64,000 nt of DNA from Helianthus annuus (taxonomy: Eukaryota; Streptophyta; Magnoliopsida; Asterales; Asteraceae), in NCBI RefSeq assembly GCF_002127325.2, contig NC_035433.2, positions 144,677,472 through 144,741,471 of the forward strand. The letters are read 5' to 3'. Position numbers and translations under genes: made by a program. The notes under the pieces were generated by a model that did not search any database, was not told the origin of the DNA, and saw nothing but the letters and a program-made list of their open reading frames with translations. Of the stretch, positions 55,630 to 64,000 are shown piece after piece. Positions within the stretch are counted from its first letter, which is position 1. The number at the start of each line of letters is the position of its first letter.

Positions 55630-57323
55630 TGATGTGTGTAAAATGCAACATATAAATCACATCAATTAAGGCATAAAACTAACCCTTTTTAAGTACTAAT
55701 GTTGGAAAAAGAGTGTTTTTGTCTTTCTTTTGTATTTTCAGGATGAAATGAGCTCAAATTCACAAAAGAAGCAAAAAGACAACTAATTCTAGCATAAATA
55801 CAAGAAAAGGGATAAAAGTAGACTGCCCGGACCCTCAACGGCATCCTCCAAAGCAAAGAAGAGAAAGCAGAAGCCTGAACACGCCCCGTGCTCAGCCAGC
55901 ACGGGGCCGTGCCCAAGAAGCAGCATAAAAGACAAACCTATAGAAGCTTCTATTGCCCACCACGGGGCCGTGTCCAGCGGGCACGGGGGCGTGGTGAAAG
56001 TACAGCAGGCGCATTAATTGTAATTGCGAATTACAATTAATGAGGAGAGAGAGTGTCAGACGGGCACGGGGGCGTGTCCAGCGGACACGGGGCCGTGCCC
56101 AGCCTTCTGTTCAGCCTATAAATAGGAGTGCTTGGTTTCATTCCATCTCATCCCTTGGCACACCACCTCTCTCACACTTCATCCACCACCCACCACCACC
56201 ATAACACCATCATCCACCACCATCATCCATTGTCCATCATAGAGTGTGCGAGTCGTCTCGGGATCCAAGATTGATCGTAAGAGTTCTTGACAATCAAGGC
56301 CATGTTTGCCTAAGTCTCTTACATCACTTGGTGAAGACAAGTGTTTAGTATAATACTTTTTATTTTTAATCTTTTGCACTTTTTATTTGGTTTTGTATTA
56401 ATGACTTTAATAACTAGTTACTTATGTTGAAGGTGATCTTTCCTTATCGTTTGTCCGTGGTATCTTGGCGTTATTTTACTGTCTACATAAAATAAAAGAT
56501 TTTCACCATTCATATCTCCACGGTCTATATGGAGGTATGTTGGCTACCTGGTCGGGGGTTAAGGGAACGGTTTGGTAAGGGTCTTGCCCTTGTTCAGCGT
56601 TTAGAGGTCCTGCTTGGGACCTGGGTCAAATTTAGTAGGATCTCCTTCAATACCCATAGGTATTGGATGGCGGGGATCCAAACTCTTTGACCCCCTCATA
56701 AGTTAACTACTATTAATACTATAACCCGGCTATTTAGGACTGTATCCCTGCTGACTCAGACTACTTAGCCGAGGGTAACGTCACCGCCGAAAGCGGGGCC
56801 TACCACAATTTGCATTAATAACTTAATTCATTATCTTTCAATAATCCGACCCTTTAGGATTGTATCCTTGCTGACTCAAACTACTGGGTTGAGGGTAACG
56901 TCGCCTTCAAAAGAGGGGCCTACTACAATAACTAAGATAATCTCTTAAACAAGTGCAAAAGTGCGAAAATAATCAAAGGTTATACTAATACACGTGTCGG
57001 ATCCAAGTGATTCATCTTGTCTATCTGTTTTTATTTTATTTTATTTTTCAGCATTTAGTTAGTTTTTACTTTCTTAGTTTAAAAACATTTTTCTAACTTT
57101 TTGATTTGATTAGACGTTGAGGATAAACCGGTATTAAAAGCTCTTGTGTCCTTGGACGACCTCAGTATCTTACCAACACTATACTACGTCCACGATAGGT
57201 GCACTTGCCCATATGTGTGTTTAGTGTTAGTAAATATCGTGTTTTTATAAATTTAAAACTTGGCTAAAAGTGTAAAAAGGGCTTAAATATACATCTAAAA
57301 TATATCGCACTACACACGCATCA
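55630..57323. repeat. Solo LTR nested in copia integrase, TSD CAAG
   Basis: A 1694-base sequence with ends TGATGTGTGTA and TACACACGCATCA is flanked by CAAG (55626-55629, 57324-57327). Removing it and one CAAG restores the integrase frame (CMLQAKGMPSYFW). It contains clustered CACGGGGCCGTG palindromes (55870-56100), a TATAAATAGG promoter (56116) and a pair of TAACGTCRCC motifs. No internal domain is present. TG...CA ends fit an LTR; a four-base duplication is one short of usual. A Ty3/gypsy (Athila-like) origin is possible but unproven. Confidence 0.85.
55870..56105. repeat. CACGGGGCCGTG palindrome cluster upstream of a TATA box
   Basis: At least six near-palindromic GGGCACGGGG(C/G)CGTG words occur in about 230 bases just upstream of TATAAATAGG. 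The same arrangement is found in the related LTR at 35299-35600. These look like cis elements of the LTR promoter or duplicated CG-rich sites. Confidence 0.8.
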
Positions 57324-57660
57324 CAAGCTAAAGGTATGCCAAGTTATTTCTGGGCTAAAGCAGTCTCAACTGCTGTTCGCTTATTAAACTTATCTCCTAC
57401 AAAAGCTTTGGATGTCAAGACACCACTGCATATGTGGGCTGGTGAAAAGCCTGAACTTGAAGACTTAAGAGTCTTTGGAAGTATTGCTTATGGTTTAAAG
57501 CCAAGTCAGCTGAAGCACAAGTTTGAAGCCACGTCTGCCAAGTGCATTTTGATTAGGTATTCTTACCCATCAAAGGGTTATAGATTGTATAATCCAATCA
57601 ACTAACAGAGTATCACCAGGAGAGTCATCAAGTGTTTTGAAGATATGAAATGGGATTTGT
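57324..57660 (+). pseudogene. Copia integrase core, part 2
   Basis: The frame resumes MPSYFWAKAVSTAVRLLNLSPTKALDVKTPLHMWAGEKPELEDLRVFGSIAYGLKP, standard copia integrase C-terminal sequence, and KGYRLYNPIN, then a stop. The following linker (57709-58035) holds RLRTRQLSEIYEE. Confidence 0.88.
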
Positions 57661-57984
57661 CTCAAGTGAAGAATAATCAAAACAAACACTTGTGGGATCT
57701 AGGCGTTTTTGATGATCTACTGGATATTGCAAATGACAATAATGTCCCTGATGGTGAAGTGCAGCCTGGTTCAGCTAATATTTTCTGGTTCGAATGAATC
57801 CCATGATTTAGCAAGTAATAATGTGAACAATGAAGCTCCTGGTCATTCCTCTTCCAATTATGCTGATCCTACGGTTGATTCCCAATCATTTCGTCTGAGG
57901 ACAAGGCAACTCAGTGAAATTTATGAGGAGACAATACCAATGGAGGACTATATGGTATGTGAATTTGCATTAAACATTATTGAT

Positions 57985-58850
57985 CCTATGTGTTTTGAGG
58001 ATGTTGTAGCAAAGAAAAATGGAGAGAAGCAATGACGGAAGAGATCAAGTCAATTGAGAAGAATGACACTTGGAAACTTGTTGAGGCTCCTGTTAACAAG
58101 AATGTGGTTGGTCTAAAATGGCTTTTCAAGACCAAACTGGGACCAAATGGTGAAATTATAAAGTACAAGGCCAGATTAGTGGCTAAGGGGTATTCACAGA
58201 GAAAAGGTGTTGATTTTCAGGATACATTTGCTCCGGTTGCAAGGTTTGAAAAATCAGAACAGTTCTTGCTGCTTCTGCTACTCAGGGATGGATGGTTTAT
58301 CAACTTGATGTTAAATCAGCCTCTCTGAATGGCAAACTTGATGAAGAAATATATGTCGAACAGCCTAAGGGATTTGAAGTAGAAGGATAGGAAAGCAAAG
58401 TGTATAGATTGTATAAGGCCCTATATGGACTGAAACAAGCCCCAAGGGCTTGGTATTCCAGAATTGATGCATATTATGTCTCTCATGGGTTCGTTAGGAG
58501 TTATAATGAACACACACTTTACGTCAAGAAGGTGATGAGTAAAGGAATTATTTATGTATGTTTGTTTGTAGATGATATCATCTATACTAGTCCCAGCAGT
58601 AGTCATTTGCAGGAGTTCAAAGAAGGCATGATGAATGAGTTTGAGATGACTGATTTGGGTCTTCTTAAACTCTTTCTTGGCCTGGAAGTGTATCAAAACA
58701 ATCAGAGGCTTTTTGTTGGGAAATGCAAATATTTTGAAGGATTACTTGAGAAGTTTAGAATGACTGGTTGTAAAGAAGAAGACACTCCTATGAATACAAA
58801 TGAAAAGCACAAGAAGATAATGATTGTGAGCCTGCTGATGCACTGACATA
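57985..58850 (+). pseudogene. Copia reverse transcriptase
   Basis: The RT start is [70 protein letters not shown]; after a frameshift and a stop it continues YRLYKALYGLKQAPRAWYSRID, and the active site reads VCLFVDDIIYTSP, followed by FLGLEVYQNNQRLFVGKCKYF. All core motifs are present but in three broken pieces. Confidence 0.9.
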
Positions 58851-59300
58851 TAGGAGTTTGATTGGAGGTCTCATGTATTTGCATCATACATGACCAAATA
58901 TTAGTTTTGTAGTGAATGTCCTTTCCAGGTTCATGCAAACTCCTAATAAGAATCATTTTGGGGCTGCTAGAAGAATTTTGAGGTATGTAGTTGGTACTCT
59001 TCAATATGGTCTGTGTTATGAGAAGAATGTGGCTGTGAAGTTGCAAGGATACACTGATAGTGATTGGGCTGGATGCTTAGATGATAGAAAGAGTGTGTCT
59101 GCATATACGTTTTCTCTTGGAAGTGGAGTTGTGTCCTGGTCTACAAAGAAGCAGCAGTTTATTGCTCTGTCCAGTACTGAGGCTGAATACATCTTAGCTA
59201 CTGGAGCCGCATGTCAAGCAATTTGGTTAAAAAGGATTTTAAGTGATTTAGAGGTTGTTCAAGATAAGCCTACAGTCATTCATATGGTGTGATAATTGTT
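58850..59300 (+). pseudogene. Copia RNase H
   Basis: The frame 58912-59292 reads LSRFMQTPNKNHFGAARRILRYVVGTLQYGL, GYTDSDWAGCLDDRKSVSAYTFSLGSGVVSWSTKKQ, and QFIALSSTEAEYILATGAACQAIWLKRIL, with the acidic residues in TDSDW and STEAEY intact. Remaining 3' pol sequence to about 59460 is degraded (FHSIWDMVNQKQ). Confidence 0.9.
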
Positions 59301-59528
59301 CATCAATTCATTTGTCCAAGAATCCAGTTCTAGATGGGAGGTCCGGGCACATTGAATTAAGATAGCATTTCATTCCATTTGGGATATGGTTAATCAGAAG
59401 CAGGTGGCTCTTGATTATTGTGGAACTAATGATCAAATGGCAGATTTGCTCATGAAGGCACTGTGCAAAGAGAAGTTTGTGAAGTTTAGAGAAATGTTGG
59501 GTGTAAGAGAACTTGAATTAAGGGAGGG

Positions 59529-59780
59529 TGTTGAAAGTAATTAAAGTTCTCGTCCTGGTTTCAAGCATGCACAAGGTTATTCTTTGAATTCAATAAAGCC
59601 GTTTGAGGCTGTTGTGATTTGTCCGAGTATTTTGAATCTCTCTAGTTTCTAGGAGATAGTTGTTTGTTACGTTGTTATTCATTTGTCCGAGTATTTTGAA
59701 TCTCTCTAGTTTCTATCATGTACTCTCAATTATCAGTGATCAATAAGAAATTGTGCATTGCTTTCATTGAGTGTCCATCA
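59529..59780 (+). repeat. 3' LTR of the second copia element
   Basis: It begins TGTTGAAAG after the purine tract TAAGGGAGGG. About 40 bases near 59675-59717 are a second copy of the preceding TTTGTCCGAGTATTTTGAAT segment and replace sequence found in the 5' LTR. Confidence 0.85.
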
Positions 59781-60261
59781 GTGATCAAAATCCGCCACAC
59801 CGTCAAGCTCCGCCACCACTTTCAAGCTCCACCACCACCATCAACTCTGTCGCCACTGTCAAGCTCCACCACCGTCAACTTCGCCACCACTATCAAGCTC
59901 TGCCAACAACGTCAAGCTGCATCACCAACGTCAAGCTCTAGCCACTAGTTCCATCTCTTGTAATATTAGGTAGAAACTATGTAGTGTTTATTTGTAGAAA
60001 TCATGTAATGTAATGCCGATTTTAATGAGAAATTAATTGTGTTTCGTGTCATTTTCGAGTTCAAACAAACTCTCCTGCAAATTGTTAGTTTGAAATCTAG
60101 AAAGTCGTATTTGGCAAACATTCCAGCAAATTCTCTGGCATATGCATTAGCGGTGACATTATTAGTAGCGACATGTCGCCGCTAATACCTTTAATGGCAG
60201 GAAAATGGATTATTATCGACGATATATGTCACCGCTATTGCACGGATTTCTTGTAGTGCAA

Positions 60262-61191
60262 GTACAACCAAACTAGCATAATAGGACACCTTTTTAGTCC
60301 TAATATGTTACTTTGTGGGAGTTTGAACCTAGTAAGCCCAAGAATATGAGCGTCTTATATAAATATGTTGTATAAAGGGTCTACCATGTTATTAAACATA
60401 CTAAACTAATAAACAGGTGCGGATCTATGTGCATCTGGAGGGGTGCACGGGCTACCCCTCAACTTATTTGGCGAAGTGCAAAAAAAAATAATAATTTGTT
60501 TTCTCTATTTTATGTATGGGATACCCTTTAGCATACATTAGGATACTCCAAGGCATGGACAGAATCAGAGGTGGAATAGAAGATTGAAGCTTCAATGGCT
60601 GGATAGTGTCTTGTCGGCGGCGGCTCCGACAATTACAGTGCAGCAGCGTGAGTGAGTCTGCTCATAGCGGCAGACTAAATGAAAACATAAAGACCAACAC
60701 TTTAATCTAATATGTGATGAGGTGGGCCAATATGACATCTTCTTTTCGAACGGCATATGACAATGGACTTGAAAAGGGTAAGTTAACAAACAAATCAGAG
60801 TGGTAAAAGATAAAGAATTCTTTTTTATGTTTACATTTGCTGACCTATTATTTATTATTTATTTATTAATATTCTATTTTTTATTTATTAATATTTTTAA
60901 CTTAATATAAAAGATATTAAAATTTTTATTTGATTTTCCTTTAATTTAGGTATTCTTTAATAAGTTAATGATTCTTTTACATACATATGTAACTATTGAA
61001 CAATTTTTTTTCACACTAAAATATTTTTGAAATTGTGATACAAGAATTAAAATACAATTGGTTGAATCCTTTAGAAAAACTAGTTAAAAAAATTCATTAT
61101 AACCTCAACACCTGAATAATTTTTTTTTATATAAATGTACGGTAACTTTTTTTCATTTATATTGTATGATGTACGGTAAAATAATTAAGAT
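60262..61191. other. Segmental duplication copy B, BURP gene B downstream flank
   Basis: Collinear with 27335-27731 and then 31084-31440 of copy A. No MITE lies at the place where copy A has 27732-31083, so the junction near 60660-60670 is the empty site. No gene is visible. Confidence 0.82.
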
Positions 61192-61201
61192 ACCTCTGAT
61201 G

Positions 61202-61401
61202 TTTTCTTAATAAACACCTATATTATGAGGTAAGGTTTCTTTGGTGTAAACATAGGGGTAAATGCGGTTCTCTAAATTGGCCTGAATAGTGTAATTGTTC
61301 CTTGTACATATTGGATTTGTAATTTGGTTTGGCCTCTTTTGAGGTGAGGTTGTTGCTGCTGTTTTGGCAGGGCGTGTTTTTGTCCATGCGAATAAAAGTT
61401 A

Positions 61402-61433
<32 letters not shown>
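61202..61433 (+). mobile_element. 5'-truncated LINE-type tail insertion
   Basis: A sequence of about 200 bases ends GCGAATAAAAGTTAGTT followed by a 30-base A tail (61405-61434). It is flanked by ACCTCTGATG (61192-61201) and ACCTCTTATG (61434-61443), a ten-base duplication with one mismatch. Copy A lacks it at the equivalent place. The form (tail plus long duplication, no gene) fits target-primed retrotransposition. Confidence 0.78.
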
Positions 61434-61437
<4 letters not shown>

Positions 61438-62064
61438 CTTATGAAACAAAGTTCGCACTCCAATAAAATATCTTATATTACACAATAACTTCCAAATAGA
61501 CGGTAAATCGTATATGACGCTTTATGATGTTCTATTATACGTTTACGTACTATTATGTTTTTCAACGTATATACACATCCTAAAATCAGTATTATGTCAT
61601 TAGAATAAAAATTCTAATGTTGTAATCTGTCCTGTAGCACCTAGATTATGTTTATTTATTGTGAGAACCGTTATATTGAAACTCAATTACATTACTAACC
61701 AGTGAGATCGTGTAAATACGAGTTTGTGCAAGGTAGCTGGATTCGAATAAGAAACTAAACGCAAAGCCCTTCAAGGTTAAGATTGTTATTTTTAAAACTT
61801 ACTAAAGACTTTTTAATTTTCTTGTTTCATGCTTATATATGAAATCATATGAAAAACAGTTTTTTTATTCTGTAGTTGTCCTAAGGTCCCATCCTAAGCT
61901 GATGACTATGTCAACATGAAACATACATATAATTAAGTAAAAGGCATGTCGTACTTATTTCATTACTTTACAAATACTGATAAAGAAAGGAAGCAACAAC
62001 ACCATAAATAGGGTCGCAAGACACAAACCATAAACTGTATTCTGTGTTTTCCTTGCTAAGTTTA

Positions 62065-63643
62065 TTAGTATGGAACCCAAACAACATGATCTTCAGGTAA
62101 GAAATGGCAAATCGGAACAGTTCCCGGTTTAACTTTAAGCACTTGAAACGCCAAATGTTTTGGGTTCCATTTTGCAGTGTCAGTATGGCAAACCGCAACC
62201 GCATTCACCTTTGTACCGTCCGCACCAACCATAGAAACCGCATAAGCTTGAGTACTAGCGGTTTTATGGCAATAAAAGACCGCGTATGCGTAGTTTTGCT
62301 TATGACAAACCACTGCTTTATTCGCCACAAGCTTTTTAGCGACTTCAATTTTGTACTTTTGTAACGGGGTACTTTCTTTAGCGCTAACCTCTGTTGAAAT
62401 CGCTTTCACATTTCGACCAAGTTTGGTAGTACTAAAATCGACCATGGATTCTAATGAAGTCGCGCAGTATTTCTCCTCACCTTCAATGCCTGTACTCTCG
62501 CATTCGCTAAGCGTTTGCTTCATGATCTCGGCTTCCATCGAGTCAGGTTTAACTGAGAACTCTTCGTAGATTTGTGGAAGCTTGTTCGACGAAAAGGGTA
62601 TCGAATCAGCGATTTGTCGAGGTAAAAACGTAGCTTTTTCGTCGTTTTTAGTGAAGTGTAGGTTCATTTCTTTGCCTTGATGCAAATCATTCTCCTTGAA
62701 AAACAATGCTACATTTGGATTATCCTTGAGCTGATTCTCGGATGCAGCATACTGGTAAACAAAAGGATTAGGTCCTTTACGCACACCTACATAAACTGGC
62801 TTCCCTTTGTGGCGGGTGTGCACATTTACACCACCTTTTCCAACACCAACATGGGTTCCCTTTCCTGGTTTTCCTGTGTGAACACCGACACCGCCTTTCC
62901 CGACACTAACATCTGTCCGTTTTCCTGGTTTTCCAGTGTGAACACCGACACCGCCTTTCCCGACACCAACATCTGTCCGTTTTCCTGGTTTCCCGGTGTG
63001 AACGCCAACACCACCTTTCCCAACACCAACATCTGTTCGTTTTCCTGGTTTTCCTGTATGAACACTTACACCGCCTTTTCCTACCCCCACTGCGGTGCTT
63101 TTCTCGTCATTCCATTCTGTATATAGAAGATCTTTGATTGATTTTGGCATAGGACTGTTTGGTAACACAGACTTCCAGTATACTTCAGGAGTCACAGCAT
63201 GACTTCCTAAAAGTGCTACCTGATAAATAAACACAATAAAGAACTGATGTCAACTCCCAAGTTGTCGAATATATATTATACGCGCGTTTATATTTTTGGA
63301 GAATGTTATTCTATAGATTACACAAAATTAATCTTATACGTTGGAATTAAAATCATATTTTATTATTAATGTCTGTATTTTTTTGTTTCAATTAATCTTG
63401 AGTTAGTTGTAAACCGTTCTAAGAGTTGCAAGATATTATATTTTAGTATGAAAGAAATATGAGCATTTATGCTACTTTCTAACAAAATTTCCTTTTTGTA
63501 ACACATTGATGTATAAAACCGAAACAATAAAAACCAAAACGAAATAAAACATTCGACAGCCATTTCATGTGTTGCAAAAAACAATTCAAGAGACACGCAC
63601 TTACCGAAAAAAGTGTACAAACGTGGATAAGAAAGAACCTCAT
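62065..63643 (-). CDS. RD22-like BURP-domain protein, copy B
   Basis: Two exons, 63643-63605 (MRFFLIHVCTLFS) and 63219-62065, with a 385-base GT-AG intron, encode 397 residues. It has the same five 20-residue repeats and the complete BURP signature CH-x10-CH-x25-CH-x25-CH. Compared with copy A I count six substitutions (L6I, S50N, G118S, K169Q, Q259E, K282R), and the stop falls one codon earlier, removing the final lysine. The intron is shorter by 38 bases. The intact frame implies both copies are recent or under selection. RD22-type BURP proteins are apoplastic and often stress-induced; a specific function cannot be read from the sequence. Confidence 0.93.
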
Positions 63644-63723
63644 TGGAGAGAAGCTGAAACCGAAACTAAAACTGATTCTAGGAGTTAATTTTGATGATGT
63701 TTGATGAGTGGTCGATGTGGAAT

Positions 63724-63730
63724 TTATAAA
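63724..63730 (-). promoter_or_regulatory. TATA box of BURP gene B
   Basis: The minus strand reads CTTTATAAATTCC about 80 bases upstream of the start codon, identical to the position in copy A. Confidence 0.7.
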
Positions 63731-63853
63731 GTGGGAGATGTTCATTTAATACGTAATGCAACACATACCAATAAGGACGACTGGTTTTAATTATGGCCAA
63801 CTACCAGCTGCAAACTATATTGCGTTAATTAGAGATAAATACAATCATGGTTC

Positions 63854-64000
63854 ATGTTGGAAAAATATTGCCATATTTGAATGGAATTATAAAATAAATG
63901 GGAAGGGATTAAAAAGTTTTTTGAAGGGTAAGGTGGGGAACCCGTTGGATATGAGGTTTTGGGCCGACACTTGGGTGGGCAACCAGTCGTCTATGAATAG
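63854..64000 (+). pseudogene. LINE reverse-transcriptase C-terminal fragment
   Basis: The frame near the window end translates as NGKGLKSFLKGKVGNPLDMRF and WADTWVGNQSSMN, the FLxxKVGNGxxxxFWxDxWLG block that lies in the zinc-binding C-terminal region after the reverse transcriptase of plant non-LTR retrotransposons. It begins where duplication copy B ends and is cut by the window edge. Confidence 0.75.

Larger units (their letters stand above)
53716..59790 (+). mobile_element. Ty1/copia retrotransposon, TSD TCCGC
   Basis: LTRs at 53716-53955 and 59529-59780 open TGTTGAAAGTAATTAAAG. The flanks share TCCGC (53711-53715 and 59791-59795), and joining them restores a sequence collinear with copy A. 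Domains run gag, protease, integrase, reverse transcriptase, RNase H on the plus strand, with a purine tract (AAGGGAGGG) before the 3' LTR. No tRNA primer site is visible after the 5' LTR. A solo LTR splits the integrase. The 3' LTR ends with about ten extra bases (GTGATCAAAA) before the target duplication, and part of it is a local copy of neighbouring LTR sequence. Many stops make it inactive. Confidence 0.88.
53402..60258. mobile_element. Small non-autonomous CACTA element (copy B) with nested copia
   Basis: The left end CACTACAATAAAGCGC and right end GGATTTCTTGTAGTG are flanked by CAA at 53399-53401 and 60259-60261. Subterminal GCGACGACAT-type words and a CACCACCATCAA minisatellite fill it. 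Without the copia insertion it is about 780 bases and encodes nothing. Copy A (26752-27331) is the same insertion inherited through the segmental duplication. Confidence 0.88.

Overview
This is a eukaryotic, plant nuclear window made almost entirely of nested transposable elements around one duplicated cellular gene. It has LTR retrotransposons primed by tRNA-iMet (TGGTATCAGAG), CACTA and PIF/Harbinger DNA transposons, foldback MITEs and an RD22-type BURP gene, a plant-specific family. The repeat types, including LTRs opening TGTGACAAC, suggest a eudicot, perhaps Asteraceae. That placement is an impression and was not tested.

Layout. 1-1054: LTR fragment, inverted copy of part of the long LTR at 23306-26746. 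2005-17990: 5'-truncated, minus-strand Sirevirus-like Ty1/copia element holding two insertions, a Tekay-like solo LTR (3431-5558, TSD GAATA) and a 5.8 kb CACTA element (8848-14649, TSD GAT) that splits the integrase. 17983-26746: Tekay-like Ty3/gypsy element (minus strand) with 5' LTR, gag and pol but no 3' end, fused to the copia fragment through short direct repeats. 26752-33982: segmental-duplication copy A with half a small CACTA element, a gag-protease-only copia element (27737-30723, TSD TGTGG) inside a MITE, and BURP gene A. 35150-36750: degenerate LTR. 37045-40754: decayed Harbinger transposase carrying a trinucleotide expansion, then a TIR-bounded element encoding only a Myb/SANT-like protein. 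41197-47359: CACTA element with a transposase remnant and a huge tetranucleotide array, its right half tandemly duplicated. 47411-49291: PIF/Harbinger element with near-perfect TIRs. 50296-51783: second Tekay-like solo LTR (TSD GTTAT). 52614-53215: foldback MITE. 53402-63853: segmental-duplication copy B, with the small CACTA element intact at both ends but holding a copia element (53716-59790) that itself holds a solo LTR (55630-57323), then a LINE tail and BURP gene B. The window ends in a LINE fragment.

The only genes with a plausible cellular role are the two BURP paralogues (32111-33730 and 62065-63643). Both are minus strand with two exons, a signal peptide, five Gly/Val/Lys-rich 20-residue repeats and a complete BURP cysteine-histidine signature. 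Their translations differ at six positions plus the last residue. The duplication extends through several kilobases of flank, so insertions can be dated relative to it: the small CACTA element is older, while the two copia elements, the MITE and the LINE tail are younger. I found no tRNA, rRNA or CRISPR. I saw no new biological system; the most unusual items are the gag-protease-only retroelement, the complementary Harbinger-type fragments, the junction at 18 kb and the tandem duplication at 43.8-47.4 kb.
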